The notes under the pieces were generated by a model. The model did no database searches. It worked only from the letters and a program-made list of their open reading frames with translations, and was not told where the DNA came from. Positions 1 through 11,744 of a DNA stretch of 64,000 nt are shown piece after piece. The translations under genes were made by a program, and so were the position numbers. Numbering within the stretch: the first letter of the stretch is position 1; the number at the start of each line of letters is the position of its first letter. The stretch comes from Lamellibrachia columna (lineage: Eukaryota > Annelida > Polychaeta > Sabellida > Siboglinidae): positions 12,799,282-12,863,281 of the forward strand of contig OY759262.1 of NCBI GenBank assembly GCA_963662155.1, in the 5' to 3' direction.

Positions 1-326
<326 letters not shown>

Positions 327-328
<2 letters not shown>

Positions 329-1060
329 TATATATAATACATGCCGATTAGTTTAGTAGCAATAATCACCGGCTGAATATAACAGTATGAATAAATGTCA
401 TTTATGGCCACGTCGAATATATTCAATGGCAATTCTATGCCTGTCAAGGACTTCTTTCCCAATTATTAGCATATAAAAAATCACAACAGAAGTTGTAATT
501 TGCGAAATATTCCAGGAAGTCAGCAACTTTCGCGCTGTCTGACTCCGGAATGTCTTAAAGGTGACTCGGCATGCCAGAACGAGGAACCGTGGAGCGCACT
601 GCGACCAGACCTCGACGACGCCCGCTGACTACAACCGGGGGATGTCGTCGCGAGAATCAAGTAGCGTGCTTACATCAATATCATGTCACAACATTGGTGC
701 TAGTCCAGCCGCTCGGACCGAGTGAGCCGCCGCTAACTTGTTACGGTCGTCAGCGAGCTGGTCAAACAAACGCTCAGAGAAGTGCCACTTGCTGGGTGCA
801 ACATCTGTTGAGCACCACGGGGGTAAAACGACAGCAATCTTCCCATGAACGGGCACCGTAATCCTCTTAGTGGAAGGCGCAGAATTACCAGCGGGGGATG
901 TCAAGTTATAACACGTGGTGTTATCTGGCAGCTTGGAAACGTCCAGTGTATGTTTTACATAGTTGTTTGCCATCCGATTCTCTTGATTATAAGTGAGACT
1001 ACAAATAATCGCTCGGCTGATTATTATTATTACTACGTAATTATATTGTTCTATTAATAA
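327..1060. other. Unassigned segment with a GC-richer core
   Basis: Between the microsatellite block and the 32-bp minisatellite lies a stretch whose centre (about 560-960) is clearly richer in G+C than its surroundings. On the minus strand 686-973 is open for 95 residues with a non-repetitive composition, but I recognise no domain and see no convincing splice sites. It could be a decayed transposon piece or a lone exon. From 1060 to 1300 the sequence is AT-rich and holds nothing I recognise. Confidence 0.3.
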
Positions 1061-1298
1061 TTATTAGCCTTAGCACATTGTCATCTTGATACTAGCATAA
1101 CACCACGGAATGTGCACCATCATGCACAACTAACAAAGGCTATATAAATTTATTATTATTTTAACCAATCGAAGGCACCGCCACAATCATCACAAATGCA
1201 AATACAACATCACACTAAATGCATTATAAACACATAATCACAACCAACTTAATAACCAACCCACAATCACCTTAATCACGACAGATCGCTTGACGGAA

Positions 1299-1859
1299 TT
1301 ACTGGTGCGGAGTCTTTTGTTTTTCCCGTGGTCTTTCCCTGGACTTTGTTGTTTTTCCCGTGGTCTTTCCCTGGACTTTGTTGTTTTTCCCGTGGTCTTT
1401 CCCTGGACTTTGTTGTTTTTCCCGTGGTCTTTCCCTGGACTTTGTTGTTTTTCCCGTGGTCTTTCCCTGGAATTTGTTGTTTTTCCCGTGGTCTTTCCCT
1501 GGACTTTGTTGTTTTTCCCGTGGTCTTTCCCTGGACTTTGTTGTTTTCTTGACTATCTCGCCCTTGGCAATGGTTTTTGACGGTTTATTTTGAACCGTTG
1601 GCATTCCGATTTCTTCTACATTATAAATGTTATTTGGAGTAAAATCATGTTCACTGACTACGGCCTGTAATATATTAAAGAATTTGTTGACTGCTTCCTT
1701 GTTAAAGACGTACGCCCTTGCCTCGGGAGTTCTCGGCGACAGTTCAGGATGTCGATACATGAAACCTCTCAGCCAATCAATGCTTGCCTCAGCCAACTGA
1801 TAAGCTAAACTTCGAACCTCAGCAGTACCAATACCAAACATCATTTCCTCCATCACCAA
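1299..1859 (-). pseudogene. Fragment of a pogo/Tigger-type (CENP-B-like) transposase
   Basis: The first ~105 residues of the minus-strand frame match the end of the CENP-B-type DNA-binding region and the start of the DDE_1 domain of pogo-like transposases: a WLRGFMYRHPELS block, a FFNILQ helix, and IYNVEEIGMPTVQNKPSK, which corresponds to the family's NVDETG...TVQ.KP catalytic block. The first catalytic Asp is changed (NVEEIG instead of NVDETG), so this copy is probably dead. The frame then runs straight into the 32-bp minisatellite (repeats of SRERPREKQQSPGKDHGKNN type), so the rest of the transposase is lost. It is related to, but diverged from, the intact pogo element at 46.7-49.7 kb. Confidence 0.75.
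1326..1547. repeat. 32-bp minisatellite
   Basis: About seven head-to-tail copies of a 32-bp unit (core CCCGTGGTCTTTCCCTGGAC followed by TTTGTTGTTTTT) with a single substitution near 1471. Because 32 is not a multiple of three, every frame cycles through the same peptides, which explains overlapping open frames here. It sits at the break point of the pogo transposase fragment. Confidence 0.95.
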
Positions 1860-1938
1860 TACATATACTGCACCAATTCACGCTCCATTTCCTCCATAAC
1901 CAATACATATACTGCACCAATTCACGCTCCATTTCCTC
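1842..1938. repeat. 44-bp direct duplication
   Basis: A 44-bp segment beginning CATTTCCTCCAT and containing CAATACATATACTGCACCAA occurs twice in tandem with one substitution, followed by a 9-base third start. It lies just upstream, in transposase orientation, of the pogo fragment at 1299-1859. Confidence 0.9.
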
Positions 1939-2426
1939 AGTTCAAACAGTCTGAAAAAAAGACTCATTATTACTACTCAAAACAGAGCTGTTAGTACAAA
2001 ATACTGCAACATCGTAGATGTTCTCGCTCATAGTTAATGACCGCTCCATGTACTCGCCTAGTTAAGGACGTCCCTGGCACGATATAAGAAATACAGTAAC
2101 ATATACGGTTTGAGCGCTTTACTGACCGAGTCTGTGTTCATCGGATCGTGTCGGAGGATTCCGAATTGTTTTGCTGCTTTCAGGTAGCCCATTTGTCAAT
2201 GGCAATGTCCAGTGAAGCAGTGTTGCCTCCAATGAATCAGTTGACCAGGTCTATATGTTAGATTTTCTGACGTAATTCCGAGGCATCATGTCACAAGAAT
2301 CCTGTGATCAGAACCATCTTAAGGTGAGGTATTATCTGTAAATGTTAACGAAATATATTTTACAGCGTTGTTAAACTTATTTATTATGCAGTGTCTGTTA
2401 AGATACGTCTTCTCATTGGACAAAAC
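1939..2426. other. No recognisable feature
   Basis: About 490 bases of unique-looking AT-rich sequence. No frame longer than 60 codons, no repeat structure and no splice-bounded exon is visible. Confidence 0.5.
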
Positions 2427-2495
2427 TGTGGGACAAAATGGTCCTTGTGGTCATTTTGACCCATCATAAGTGGGTCATATTGTCCTACATGCCAA

Positions 2496-2533
<38 letters not shown>

Positions 2534-2876
2534 TCAGTAATACAGAGAAAACATCGAAGAAAGGTTGGGATTATTTCCTCCCACAATGAGCTCATTTATT
2601 GGTTAACCATCGTGTATAGGCATTACAGTACTCTCTTGCATACGTACGCAATGGTCATATATATTCTGCAATACTTACCGCAGATCAGTGCAGTCCGTTA
2701 TCTATTTCACCGTATAAAACGCGCTCGCCGAACTTCATATCGTCTAGCAACTTGTCAACTGTGCTGCATCACGTGGTCCACAAGTGTATATGGTCATAAC
2801 TAGATGGCAACACCTAACAGATGATATACAGTGGTGGACCATATGACCTTCGTGGGTCATTTTACCCCACCTTCCC
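2427..2876. mobile_element. Possible short inverted-repeat element (MITE-like)
   Basis: The left edge (GTGGGACAAAATGG near 2429, then GGTCATTTTGACCC) and the reverse complement of the right edge (GTAGGGGAAGGTGGGGTAAA then ATGACCC) are related imperfectly. The motif GGGGTAA.ATG recurs at the ends of other elements in this window (42.9 kb and the 46.7-kb pogo element). A (TA)n run at 2494-2531 lies inside. No coding capacity is seen, and the assignment as a non-autonomous pogo/mariner relative is inference. Confidence 0.35.
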
Positions 2877-2879
2877 CTA

Positions 2880-3335
2880 CATCGTAAAACAACTATTATA
2901 AAAGCAACATCATAACGTTGATAATCAACATTGGCATAACTTCACCGCAATCAACACAACAGACACATGCTCTCAATCGCATAACCACAACCAGTGCAAC
3001 ATCACACACGACACAACCAACACAAGAACACAACGAACGCATCACCGCAACCAACATACGACCATAACGATCGCATCACCACAACCAACATACGATCAAA
3101 ACGAACGCATCACCACAACCAACATACGACCATAACGATCGCATCACCACAACCAACATAAGATCAAAACGAACGCATCACCACAACCAACATAAGACCA
3201 GAACAAACGCATCACCACAACCAACATACGATCAAAATGAACGCATCACAACAACAAACATACGATCAAAATGAACGCATCACAACAACAAACATACAGG
3301 GGCATCTGCAGGAATTTTTACAGGGAGGGGCAAGA

Positions 3336-3374
<39 letters not shown>

Positions 3375-4080
3375 CGTGCGTGTGTGTGCGCGCGCGTGTG
3401 TATGTGGTGTGTGTGTAAGATGTAAAGTTGACATATACTTTGAGCTCATGAATATACGTCCGAAAAAAATTACACATCCAAATCCAGGGGCACACCCCCC
3501 CCCCGCGGACGCCCATGTCAACATACGACCATAACCAAAACATCACGACAACAAACATAATACCATAACCAACACATCACGACAACAACAAACGCATTAT
3601 CACAACCTATACATAAGACCATAACCAACATAATACCTGAACGAACCCATCACCACAACCAATATACGACCATAACGAGCGCATCACGACAACACATATA
3701 ATGCCATAAAGAACGCATTACTACAACCTACATAAGGCCACAACGAACGCATTATCGCAACCAACAAAAGACCACAACGAACGCATCACCACAACCAGCA
3801 TAAGACCATAAAGAACGCATCACCGCAACCTATATAAGACTATGACGAACGCATCACCACAGCCAACATAAAACCGCAACGATCGCAACACCACGACCAA
3901 CATAACTAAAGTAACATCACAGTCATCATGGCCAACGCAGTATTACATATAAGATGGGTCAAGCTATATAGCAGCATACCATCACTTCAACAAACGCAAT
4001 CAACAGATCGTCACAACCAACACGTTGTCGTAGCAAACACATCATTTGACAAGAACCATGTAATTAAACTTGTGAAACAA
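2880..4080. repeat. Degenerate 34-bp minisatellite
   Basis: A long run of diverged units of about 34 bp with consensus AACATACGACCATAACGAAC then GCATCACCACAACC. The units are cleanest at 3050-3290 and 3530-3900 and decay toward both ends. A (GT)n microsatellite and a C-run interrupt the array at 3339-3505. Confidence 0.85.
3339..3505. repeat. (GT)n/(CG)n microsatellite and poly-C inside the 34-bp array
   Basis: About 80 bases of GT-rich repeat with CGTG and CGCG variants (3339-3418), followed at 3497-3505 by a short run of C. It interrupts the 34-bp minisatellite, so it arose or was inserted later. Confidence 0.9.
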
Positions 4081-4113
4081 AACCCATCGCCACACCCGTC
4101 TCAATCGTTATTA

Positions 4114-4191
<78 letters not shown>

Positions 4192-4192
4192 A
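4114..4192. repeat. (GT)n followed by (CGTG)n microsatellite
   Basis: A pure GT tract passes at about 4150 into at least ten CGTG tetranucleotides. The same GT-to-CGTG transition occurs at 132-145 and, on the opposite strand, at 32030-32080, so this compound type is recurrent in the genome. Confidence 0.95.
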
Positions 4193-4199
4193 TTAATTA

Positions 4200-4760
4200 G
4201 CCACACATTAGAAGTTGTCTGCCGCTTGTCCTCACAACAAGCGTACAAAGTGCAGATCGGGGCGTTCCGGATATGACGATTTAGTCGCAACGGAAATATG
4301 CATTTCCGACCGTCTTTGAAAGGCTGTTTTGCCTTTGCACCAGCGTGCGCGTATTTCCGGTGTCTCAGCCGATACAAACTGCGACGTTCCCACGTTCGAC
4401 TTCCCTATGGAGGTGGTATACCGTTGGGAGAGCCTTGCGTAACCGTGTCGGTGGGAAACGCCTCGACCGAAAGTGTTCTGTGCTCCGGCGATTGTTCTGC
4501 GCGAGGCTATCTCATTAACTAGGTGGCGCGTTGTCTCATGGAGCGATACTTGCACCTGAACACGTTCACGGGTCGACTGGTCGTGCTGAAGGTGTCGCAG
4601 CCTGCTGGGCGGCATTGTGTCGACCTTGAGGCAGGCGAGGAAGCGGAAAATGAGGGAAAGGGCGCTTACGTAGGACATGCGATGTTTGTGTTGACAAGTG
4701 ACGAATTAGACACTTCTCTTGAGTTTCGCTACGACAGACATGTAACCAGTAATCCGTGCT
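4200..4760. other. Unassigned GC-richer segment upstream of a LINE
   Basis: This segment is GC-richer than its flanks and keeps open frames on both strands (148 residues on the minus strand, 4232-4678), which is common in GC-rich sequence by chance. I recognise no protein domain. It may be the 5' part of the non-LTR element that follows, or an older unrelated repeat. Confidence 0.3.
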
Positions 4761-6660
4761 GATGCGTGGACAAGCAAGGTTGCAGAGGCAGTATGCGAAA
4801 AGAAGGAAGCCTGGAAAGAAATTGAGAAGACCAAGGAGAGAGGAAATCAACCGGATGCAAGGATGATACACACATCAAGGCAGAAGAGAGCGGCAAAAAG
4901 AGCTGTTGATAAGGCGAGGAGAGATATGGAAGCAGACGTATATAGCAAGCTAGATGAGGATGGTGGAAAGAAGTTGATATATAAAATAGCCCGAGACAGG
5001 GATGAGAATAGTAAGGACGTGAAGGGTGGGACGGTGATGAAGGATAGAAATGGGAAGTTAGTGACAGAACCAGAGGCAGTGCTAAAGGTCTGGGAAAGCT
5101 ACTTCAAGGAGCTACTGAACCAGGAAAGAAATTACAACGACCTGGAATTACCATCATATGTAGAGGAGAAAGTGGAGTTAACTGATATTACGGATACAGA
5201 GATGCAAACCGGGATAAAAGGGATGAAGAAGGGAAGAGCACCTGGTATCGAGGAGATGCGTGTGGAGATGGTAATGGCAGCGGGGGAGAGTGGAATCAGC
5301 TGGACAAAGAGGCTGCTGAATACATGTATGAGGCAAGGAGGAATGGCGGACAGGGCTAACAGTACCAATATGGAAGAAGGGAGATGTACAAAACCCAGGG
5401 AAATACCGAGGCATCACACTTCTAAGTCACATCATGAAGCTGCTAGAGAGGATCCTGGATGTGAGGATCCGAAAGAAAGTAGAGCAAGAATTGGGTGAAG
5501 AACAACAGGGATTCAGAAAGGGCAGAGGGACGATTGATTGGATGTTTGCATTAAGACAAATGGTAGAGAAGCGGTTGGAGATGCAAGGGAGAATGGCAGT
5601 GGAATTTGTGGACCTGGAGAAAGCCTATGACACAGTCCCTAGAGGGATGGTGAGGACAAGAGTGAGATGGATGGGAGTGCCAGAAGCAGAAGCCAGGATG
5701 GTGGAAGCAATGTATGAGAGAACAAAAGGAAGAGTTGCGGTTGGATCTGGGTTGTCGGAAGAGTTTCCAGTTAACATCGGTTTGAGGCAAGGGAGTGCCC
5801 TTAGCCCTTTACGGTTTATCATGGTGATGGAAATAATCAGCAGAAAGATCAGCACGAAGGATATTCTCAGGAAGATGATGTATGCAGATGATCTGGCCAT
5901 AATAGCAGAAAGCAAACAAAACCTACAGGAAGTGTTGGATGAGTGGAAGGGGGTGTTCGAGAAGCACGGACTGAAGTGATGTGGATTGGACACCAGAAAG
6001 GGAAATTGAACATCAGGTTGGATGGTAAAGAGATCAAGCAAGTGGATGGCTTTGTGTACCTTGGAGGAATGGTTACGGAGGATGAGCATTCAGCGGCAGA
6101 AGTGCGACGTCGGACACAAGCGGGAGCGAATGCTTGAAGAAAGGTAGAGGGAGTCATGTCGGACAGAAAAATGTCAAAAAAGCTGAAAGGGAAAGTCCCG
6201 AGAAAGTGTGTTACACCAGCATGTCTGTATGATCTGGAGACAGTGGCATTGACAGATCAACAACAGAAGCTGCAAGTGTGTGAGAATAACTGGGTTCGTC
6301 GAATACCAAGAACAAAGAGGGTGGACAGAAGAAGGCTGAACGACCTAAGGAAAGAGGTTGGGATGCAATGCAGCCTAACAGGAAGATTGGTGAGAAGCAG
6401 GATGAGATTGGCAGGCCACTTGGTAAGAATGGATCCAAGCAAACTAGCAAAGAGAGCAGAGGTGGAAGAACATCAAGGACGCAGGAAAAGGGGAAGGCCA
6501 CAGCTGAGATGGGAGGACTGCGTGAGGAGGGACATGAGAAGATCGGGGGAGGATGAAATATGGAGAGAAGGAGCGGCCGATAGAAAACTATGGTAAGAAA
6601 GAACAGAAAGAGTGGCTTGACAATACTTTACCTGACCCTCACCCCTGTACAGCAGGGGAC
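4760..6660 (+). pseudogene. Non-LTR retrotransposon (LINE), reverse transcriptase with frameshifts
   Basis: Coding similarity runs on the plus strand in several frames. An N-terminal linker rich in charged residues (about 4763-5360) is followed by the RT domain (5434-5979) with the canonical blocks GFRKGRGTID, FVDLEKAYDTVPR (first catalytic Asp), GLRQGSALSP and the YADD active site in MMYADDLAI. The C-terminal region (6156-6596) shows the LAGHLVRM...RRKRGRP.LRWEDCV block seen in many invertebrate LINEs. Frame changes near 5360-5440 and 5977-6160 and the missing endonuclease mean it is 5'-truncated and inactive. The 3' end is probably near 6650, without a clear poly-A. Clade assignment within non-LTR elements is left open. 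Confidence 0.85.
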
Positions 6661-8391
6661 AAGGAGGAAGAGCACAGGAGCATGGCTACGCGGCACTATT
6701 GGCCTTCTTCTTCGTAATTGGTATATCGCTACCCAGAGAGGTCTAATTACTAAAAATAGGCCCGAAATATCGTCAAGAGTGACGCATCGACTCGCCACAT
6801 GCACTATGCTTTGGGGTTATAATTAAATGGCTATGTAATTCGACAGTTTAATGTCTGTTTGCTTGTCTTTGTTCACCGATGGTCTTCCGTTTCCACAGGC
6901 TGCACACCGCACGATACAAAAATACCGAATAGCTCCGCAAAAAGGCTTCTTGTAATAGAGCCTATTTTTGCCGTGCGCTGAAACAATCACGTATCTACGC
7001 CAACGCGTGCTCAATCGCGTTCGAAGTTATTCAAACGTCAGATCAGCCGATTTTTTAATTCTGATTGTGATTTCTGTTTAATATCAGTAACCGTTATGTT
7101 GAAACAGTTACTCTTTAAGTATTTGTGATCTTGTCGTTGTCGTGGATAGCTACACCATTGTTCCGACTCTCTAATTTAATGTACAACATTACGTGCTGTA
7201 CTTCCGTCGACACTCAATCCCCCGATGCATTGCGCGTATACTCGCCCGCCGTCTAGTGATCAAAATATGCTATTCTACGTCCCGACAGTTGCTACGAACG
7301 GGTTATGCGTAAACGAAATTTCAACACCGCTACAGTTGTGCATTCTCAAACTACTGGCCATTTGACGGCCTTATATAGGTGCCACGTCCTACCTGTAACA
7401 TTATTTGTAGGTTGTTTGTCCTTTATAGCCATTTACGGAACAATACGTAATTGGCGCCCAACGCATTATATGCCGGAGCGATAGTCCCCGTGTAACCCGA
7501 CTACGAAACTAATGTCCAAATTCGCAGTGCGAATATCTCCTCTATACGGACAGTTGCATTGGTTTCACATCGAACGGTGCGGTTTTTATAGGTATTTGTG
7601 TTAGAAACGAAGATGGGATGTAACTGCACCTATAAGACATGTGAAATGTTCCGTGAAGACTCGACTACAAGCAGCGCCGAGTATACCGGAAAGAGCGTAA
7701 TCGGACGTATCCGCTGCCAGTCAACATCGGTCGTTATTCCATCGGCGTACCGGAATCGCGGATAACGAGAGAACTAATTAGACAATGACAGGGATACATT
7801 ATGCGCAGGGGACGAGCATTAGACGGCCTAATGAGACGTCGGCTCATGACTCGCCACCCGATACGAGGTTCGTATTGGACAATGACAAAGACACGCCAAC
7901 GTGCGTGTCTTTAATCACCGATGGATATATCTCGACTTCATACACGACAAAGCAGTGACACGCCGTAACAAAGGCAGTACTAGGTTAATGACCATGCTTA
8001 TAATTGTCAGCAGATGACCATTACCGTGACATTAACATCGGTTGAATATTATTGTTGGTTCTGTCTGAGCTGATTCTATCCATTTACTTAAGGATCATTA
8101 CGGATGGACCCGGAAATAAATAACAATATATCCTATTTATAGATAGTTCTAAGATACTGCAAAGAACAGCATATCAAAAATCCCGACGTTTTGTGTTTGC
8201 AGCATAATTATACTGTTAAACGCATAACGACCATTTCGCACAACGACCGTGCAGTAGCCTACAGACGTAGTGAGATAAGTGGAGAACATGATTCCGTAGA
8301 AACAAATCGATTTTAATACAAACATGTCAATTTTATGACAAATCATGCTTAAGGGGCCCGTTTTGCACGTTGTCCCCGAGAATATGAGGCG
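6661..8391. other. 1.7 kb without recognisable genes
   Basis: Moderately GC-rich, non-repetitive sequence with no frame above about 63 codons on either strand and no tandem structure. I see no domain, RNA gene or transposon terminus. It may be old decayed repeat or intergenic DNA. Confidence 0.5.
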
Positions 8392-8890
8392 ACATAGCGG
8401 CCAAAAGGTATGAGGCGCCGTAGCGGCCAAAAGGGTCGAGTCCTGCGCGAACCGTCGAGTCCTGCGCGAACCGTCGAGTTCTGTCTGCGAGAACCGTCGA
8501 GTCCTGCGCGAACCGTCGAGTCCTGCGCGACCCGTCGAGACCTGCTCGAACCGTCGAGTCCTGCGCGAACGAGATACTCTGCGCGAACCGTCGAGTCCTG
8601 CGCGAACGAGATACTCTGCGCGAACCGTCGAGTCCTGCGCGAACGAGATACTCTGGTTACCACTGAAAATAGCGTTGCCGTTGTAGGATGTGCAGCGAAG
8701 CAATGCCGCAAAAAGCATAATATAATATAATATAATATATTACTCAGAGTACAGTGAATGGAAAAAATCCCATAAATGTGCTAAAAAAACTCAATTGATA
8801 GTTAAAACGACAATGCCACGAGACGGTCTGCAGAACACAACGAATTCAGTGCAACATTTCGTGTGAGCTGTCGTGGTTTAGCGGTAGAGC
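8392..8890. repeat. Left arm of a ~500-bp inverted repeat flanking a hAT element
   Basis: The arm begins near TATGAGGCGCCGTAGCGGCC, contains the 19-bp satellite, a (TAATA)n run at 8720-8740, the segment CACGAGACGGTCTGCAGAAC and ends at TTTAGCGGTAGAGC (8890). Reverse-complemented, the same order appears at 11745-12265. The match is close to base-for-base outside the satellite, so the two arms are recent relative to the decayed hAT coding sequence between them. Confidence 0.9.
8415..8655. repeat. 19-bp satellite (unit CGAACCGTCGAGTCCTGCG)
   Basis: Ten or more units of a 19-bp repeat, some alternating with a CGAGATACTCTGCG variant. The reverse complement of the same satellite lies in the right inverted arm (11990-12240). 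Overlapping minus- and plus-strand open frames here are artefacts of the repeat. Confidence 0.95.
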
Positions 8891-8935
8891 GTTCGATTTA
8901 TGTTTGGAGGGTCCTGGGTTAAATCCGCGGTATGT
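8868..8935 (+). repeat. tRNA-like (SINE-head) sequence
   Basis: The sequence has an A-box-like TGGTTTAGCGGTAGAGCG and a B-box-like GGGTTAAATCC about 30 bases later, which is the spacing of a pol III internal promoter. The acceptor and T stems do not pair well, so it is not a functional tRNA gene. The right inverted arm keeps only the A-box half, because a hAT end follows directly at GGTAGAGC. Confidence 0.45.
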
Positions 8936-9054
8936 CTGATATGTTTTTTTCTCGTTTAATGTTATTATTATTATTTTATCAATTATTATTATTTTATTTA
9001 TATTCGCTTTCGTTTAATTTCATATAATTATCACATGTTGTGCATTAAAAGTAC

Positions 9055-11744
9055 ATGTCGTACCTAGGGCCCACGAAGGCAGGGGCCCACGAAAATAGCC
9101 GAGCATATTTTTGTAGACTGAATGTTCCCGAAAACCTGTTTTGGCATATCCTGATGTAGGCCTTACATGTTTTAATGTTTTTACAGACATTATAGAGGTG
9201 TTATTAAGGAGTGATCATTATTTATCGTGGAGCGAGTGAGGTGGAAGTATTGGCTGTATTTGAAATCCAACTCACCCCCAAATCCTGTGCACTAAAAACT
9301 GAGCCATCCCTTCATTCCTTGGTTCCCCTCCAGATAAATTATGGCCGCTCCCTGTTTTCAGCTTTGCTTTCTGAAAAGTGCTCAGGAATTGACAGATAAT
9401 TTTACAAGAAACCCACCATCACAGGACTTGGACAATGTTCTTCACAAATCGGCGAGATCGTACACATCCAAGACAAAATACGTACAACGGAAATTCTTTG
9501 TTCGATGGCTTGCTAACGAGGAGAGTGTAACGATGGACTGGTCGGTGTATTCTCCATCAACTGGAAATGTGCATTGTTATGTATGTAAGCTATTCAGGAG
9601 CGGAAGTGATAGCTTTTCTCTTAATGGTTTCAATGACTGGGTAAAATGCGCACAGAATCACGACACATCAGCGTAGCGATAGTCACATCGTAGCTGTAAA
9701 GAAGCGGTTCGAAAATGCCAAAGCGCACCATGTTGATTCTGCGATCGCAAAGCAGCTGTAGAATGAGCAGCAATACTGGATCGAACTTCTCAAACGTATC
9801 GTTGCCGTTGTTACCTTCTTGGCAGAGAGAGGACACCCGTTCTGAGGCCACACCGAATTGTTTGGGCAGAAGTACAATGGTAACTACTTAGGCTTGTTAG
9901 AGTTTCTCTCACAGTTCGTCCCTTTTCTGGCCGAACATATTCGCCGATATGGAAATAAAGGAAGAGGTCAAGTATCATATCTCTCTTCAACAATATGTGA
10001 AGAATTCGTCAAGCTGTTATCGGACAGGGTGAAAGCGAAAATAATTGCTGAAATAAAGAAGGCGAAGTACTACTCTATCAGCATAGATTCCACACCTGAT
10101 ATAGCACACATCGATCAACTGAGCATCGTCATGCGATACGTTAGGATTGACGGACAACCCGTGGAACACTTCCTGGCCTTCATAGGCATTGAGAAACACG
10201 AGGGGAAATACTTGTTCGAAACACTCAAGTCTTTCCTAGACGAATGCAGAATAAAGCTTGAGGATTCCCGTGGACAAATGTATGACAATGCGAGAAATAT
10301 GTATGGAACTTATTCTGGAGCCCAGGCACGATTTCACCAGGTGAACCCTCTTGCTGAATGGGTATCATGCGCAGGGCATAGCCTACATTTAGTTGGGACC
10401 GCAGCGGCCGAATCCAACACTGATGCGGTCAGGTTTTTCGCCATCGTTCAGCGACTTTACACATTCTTGACAGCATCGCCACAGAGGTGGTCGAAACTAT
10501 TAGAGAACCTGCCGAAACAGTCTCCAGTGGTAAAGAGCCTGTCAGAAACACGATGGTCTGCTCGAGCAGATGCCGCGAAGGCGCTGGCATCAAACTACAA
10601 AGTACTACAAAACTCTGTTGATGCGATAGCTAGAAATTCTACCCAACCACCACTTGTCGTGCTCGAACCAATGTCTTTGGTGAGCAAGCTCTCTGAACAT
10701 CGTCCTGATGTGCATTGTGTGGAACAACATCCTGGACCGAGTTAACAAGGCATTGCAAGCTCCAGGAATTGAGATCGGTTCAGTGGTTATGCATTACCGT
10801 GTCTTGCTGGAACACATCCATTCTTTGCGTGACTCAGAAAGGTTCGATCGATTCGAGAATGAAGCAGTCAGTTGCACCAGGACTTGATTAGGATGATGAG
10901 AACAAGCGAGCAAAGAAGAGAAAGTTGTTCCAACGAAACACCAGAAGAGGTCAAAGTGAGCGACTGTCGAGAGAACTTCCGAGTGAACACCTACCTAGTC
11001 ATCATTGACAGATTACTTTCCGAAATCAAGAAACAGAAGGCCGCCTACACGAATGTCTATGAACGTTTCGGGGAGATTCGATCTCTCGCCGACAGCGATA
11101 TCCCCTCGAAGTGCGAACAGCTCACTCGGTATTACGATACTGATATTAAGCCTGATTTTGAGAAGGAATTCCGTCTCTTCACAAAATATGGAGACTTCGA
11201 GACAGGTGCCGAGATGATAACCTTTCTTCATGAAAATAAGCTGATTACCAGTTTCCCTAACTTTCACATTGCGCTACGAATATATATGTAAATTTTCGGC
11301 TCAAGCTGCGAAGGCGAGCGATCTTTCTTTGTACTGAAACATCAAAGACTACCAGCGTTCCACGATGGGTCAATCGTGCTTGTCGGCACTGTCACCTTTA
11401 GCTATAGAGTCGGAAATGATGCGTTCACTCTTGGTTGATGACATTATTAGCTCGTTTGCCATCAAGGAAATACGCAAGGTAAACATGTAGACTACGCATC
11501 GCTAAGCCTTAGGTGTGAGATGGTGTTAGTCGACTTCAACAATCGCTACCAGCCTACCGTACACCACGACAATATCTGCTATCGGTAATTTGCAATTGTT
11601 GACTTTTAAAAGAACTGTTCGTGTATTAGCTTTATTGATGATATAAATAGTGAAATGCTAACTTGAAAATCTTGTCGTGGGTTTACTTGGGGCCCACGAA
11701 AGTGTCGGGTGCCTAGGGCCCACGAATGTCTTAATCCGCCACTG
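9055..11744 (+). mobile_element. Degenerate hAT-superfamily DNA transposon
   Basis: The right terminus is well defined: read inward from 11744 it starts CAGTGGCGGATTAAG, followed by two GTGGGCCC blocks, a typical hAT end. The left side (9063-9100) retains the CCTAGGGCCCACGAA and GGGGCCCACGAAAA subterminal blocks but lacks the outermost CAGTGGCGG, so it is truncated or rearranged. The interior encodes a TTF-zinc-finger/DUF4371/hAT transposase (separate entry). The right end sits exactly against the GGTAGAGC of the tRNA-like repeat, giving the likely target site. Confidence 0.8.
9341..11480 (+). pseudogene. hAT transposase (TTF zinc finger + DUF4371), broken
   Basis: Frame 9341-9673 has the TTF-type zinc finger with W.VYSPSTGNVHCYVCKLF and GFNDWVKCAQNH. 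After two stops (near 9757 and 9842) the same reading continues through NGNYLGLLEFLSQFVPFLAEHI into the DUF4371/RNase H-like region (9858-10745) with SISIDSTPDIAHIDQL, the first catalytic Asp block, and WVSCAGHSLHLVG. Piece 10872-11291 leads to the hAT dimerisation region, recognisable after 11291 as a degenerate GERSFF.LKHQR. Stops and frameshifts make this copy inactive. The family acts in the nucleus as a cut-and-paste transposase; related host proteins are the ZMYM/ZBED types, but the hAT ends here show it is the element's own gene. Confidence 0.88.

Noticed and set aside
4232..4678. 148-residue minus-strand frame as a gene
   Set aside because: No recognisable motif, no splice sites, and a competing plus-strand frame of similar length in GC-rich DNA.
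8415..8655. CRISPR-like array of short repeats
   Set aside because: The 19-bp units follow each other without unique spacers, no cas genes are present, and the context is an animal genome.
8149..8730. Overlapping 100-190 residue frames rich in RAGLDGSRRT or REPSSPART
   Set aside because: All three come from the 19-bp satellite, which keeps frames open by its composition; no domain is present.
8868..8935. Functional tRNA gene
   Set aside because: A- and B-box-like motifs exist but the acceptor and T stems do not pair; it is better read as a SINE head.
9341..11480. Host ZMYM/ZBED-type gene instead of a transposon
   Set aside because: The hAT terminal sequence at 11700-11744 and the stops and frameshifts identify a dead transposon copy.
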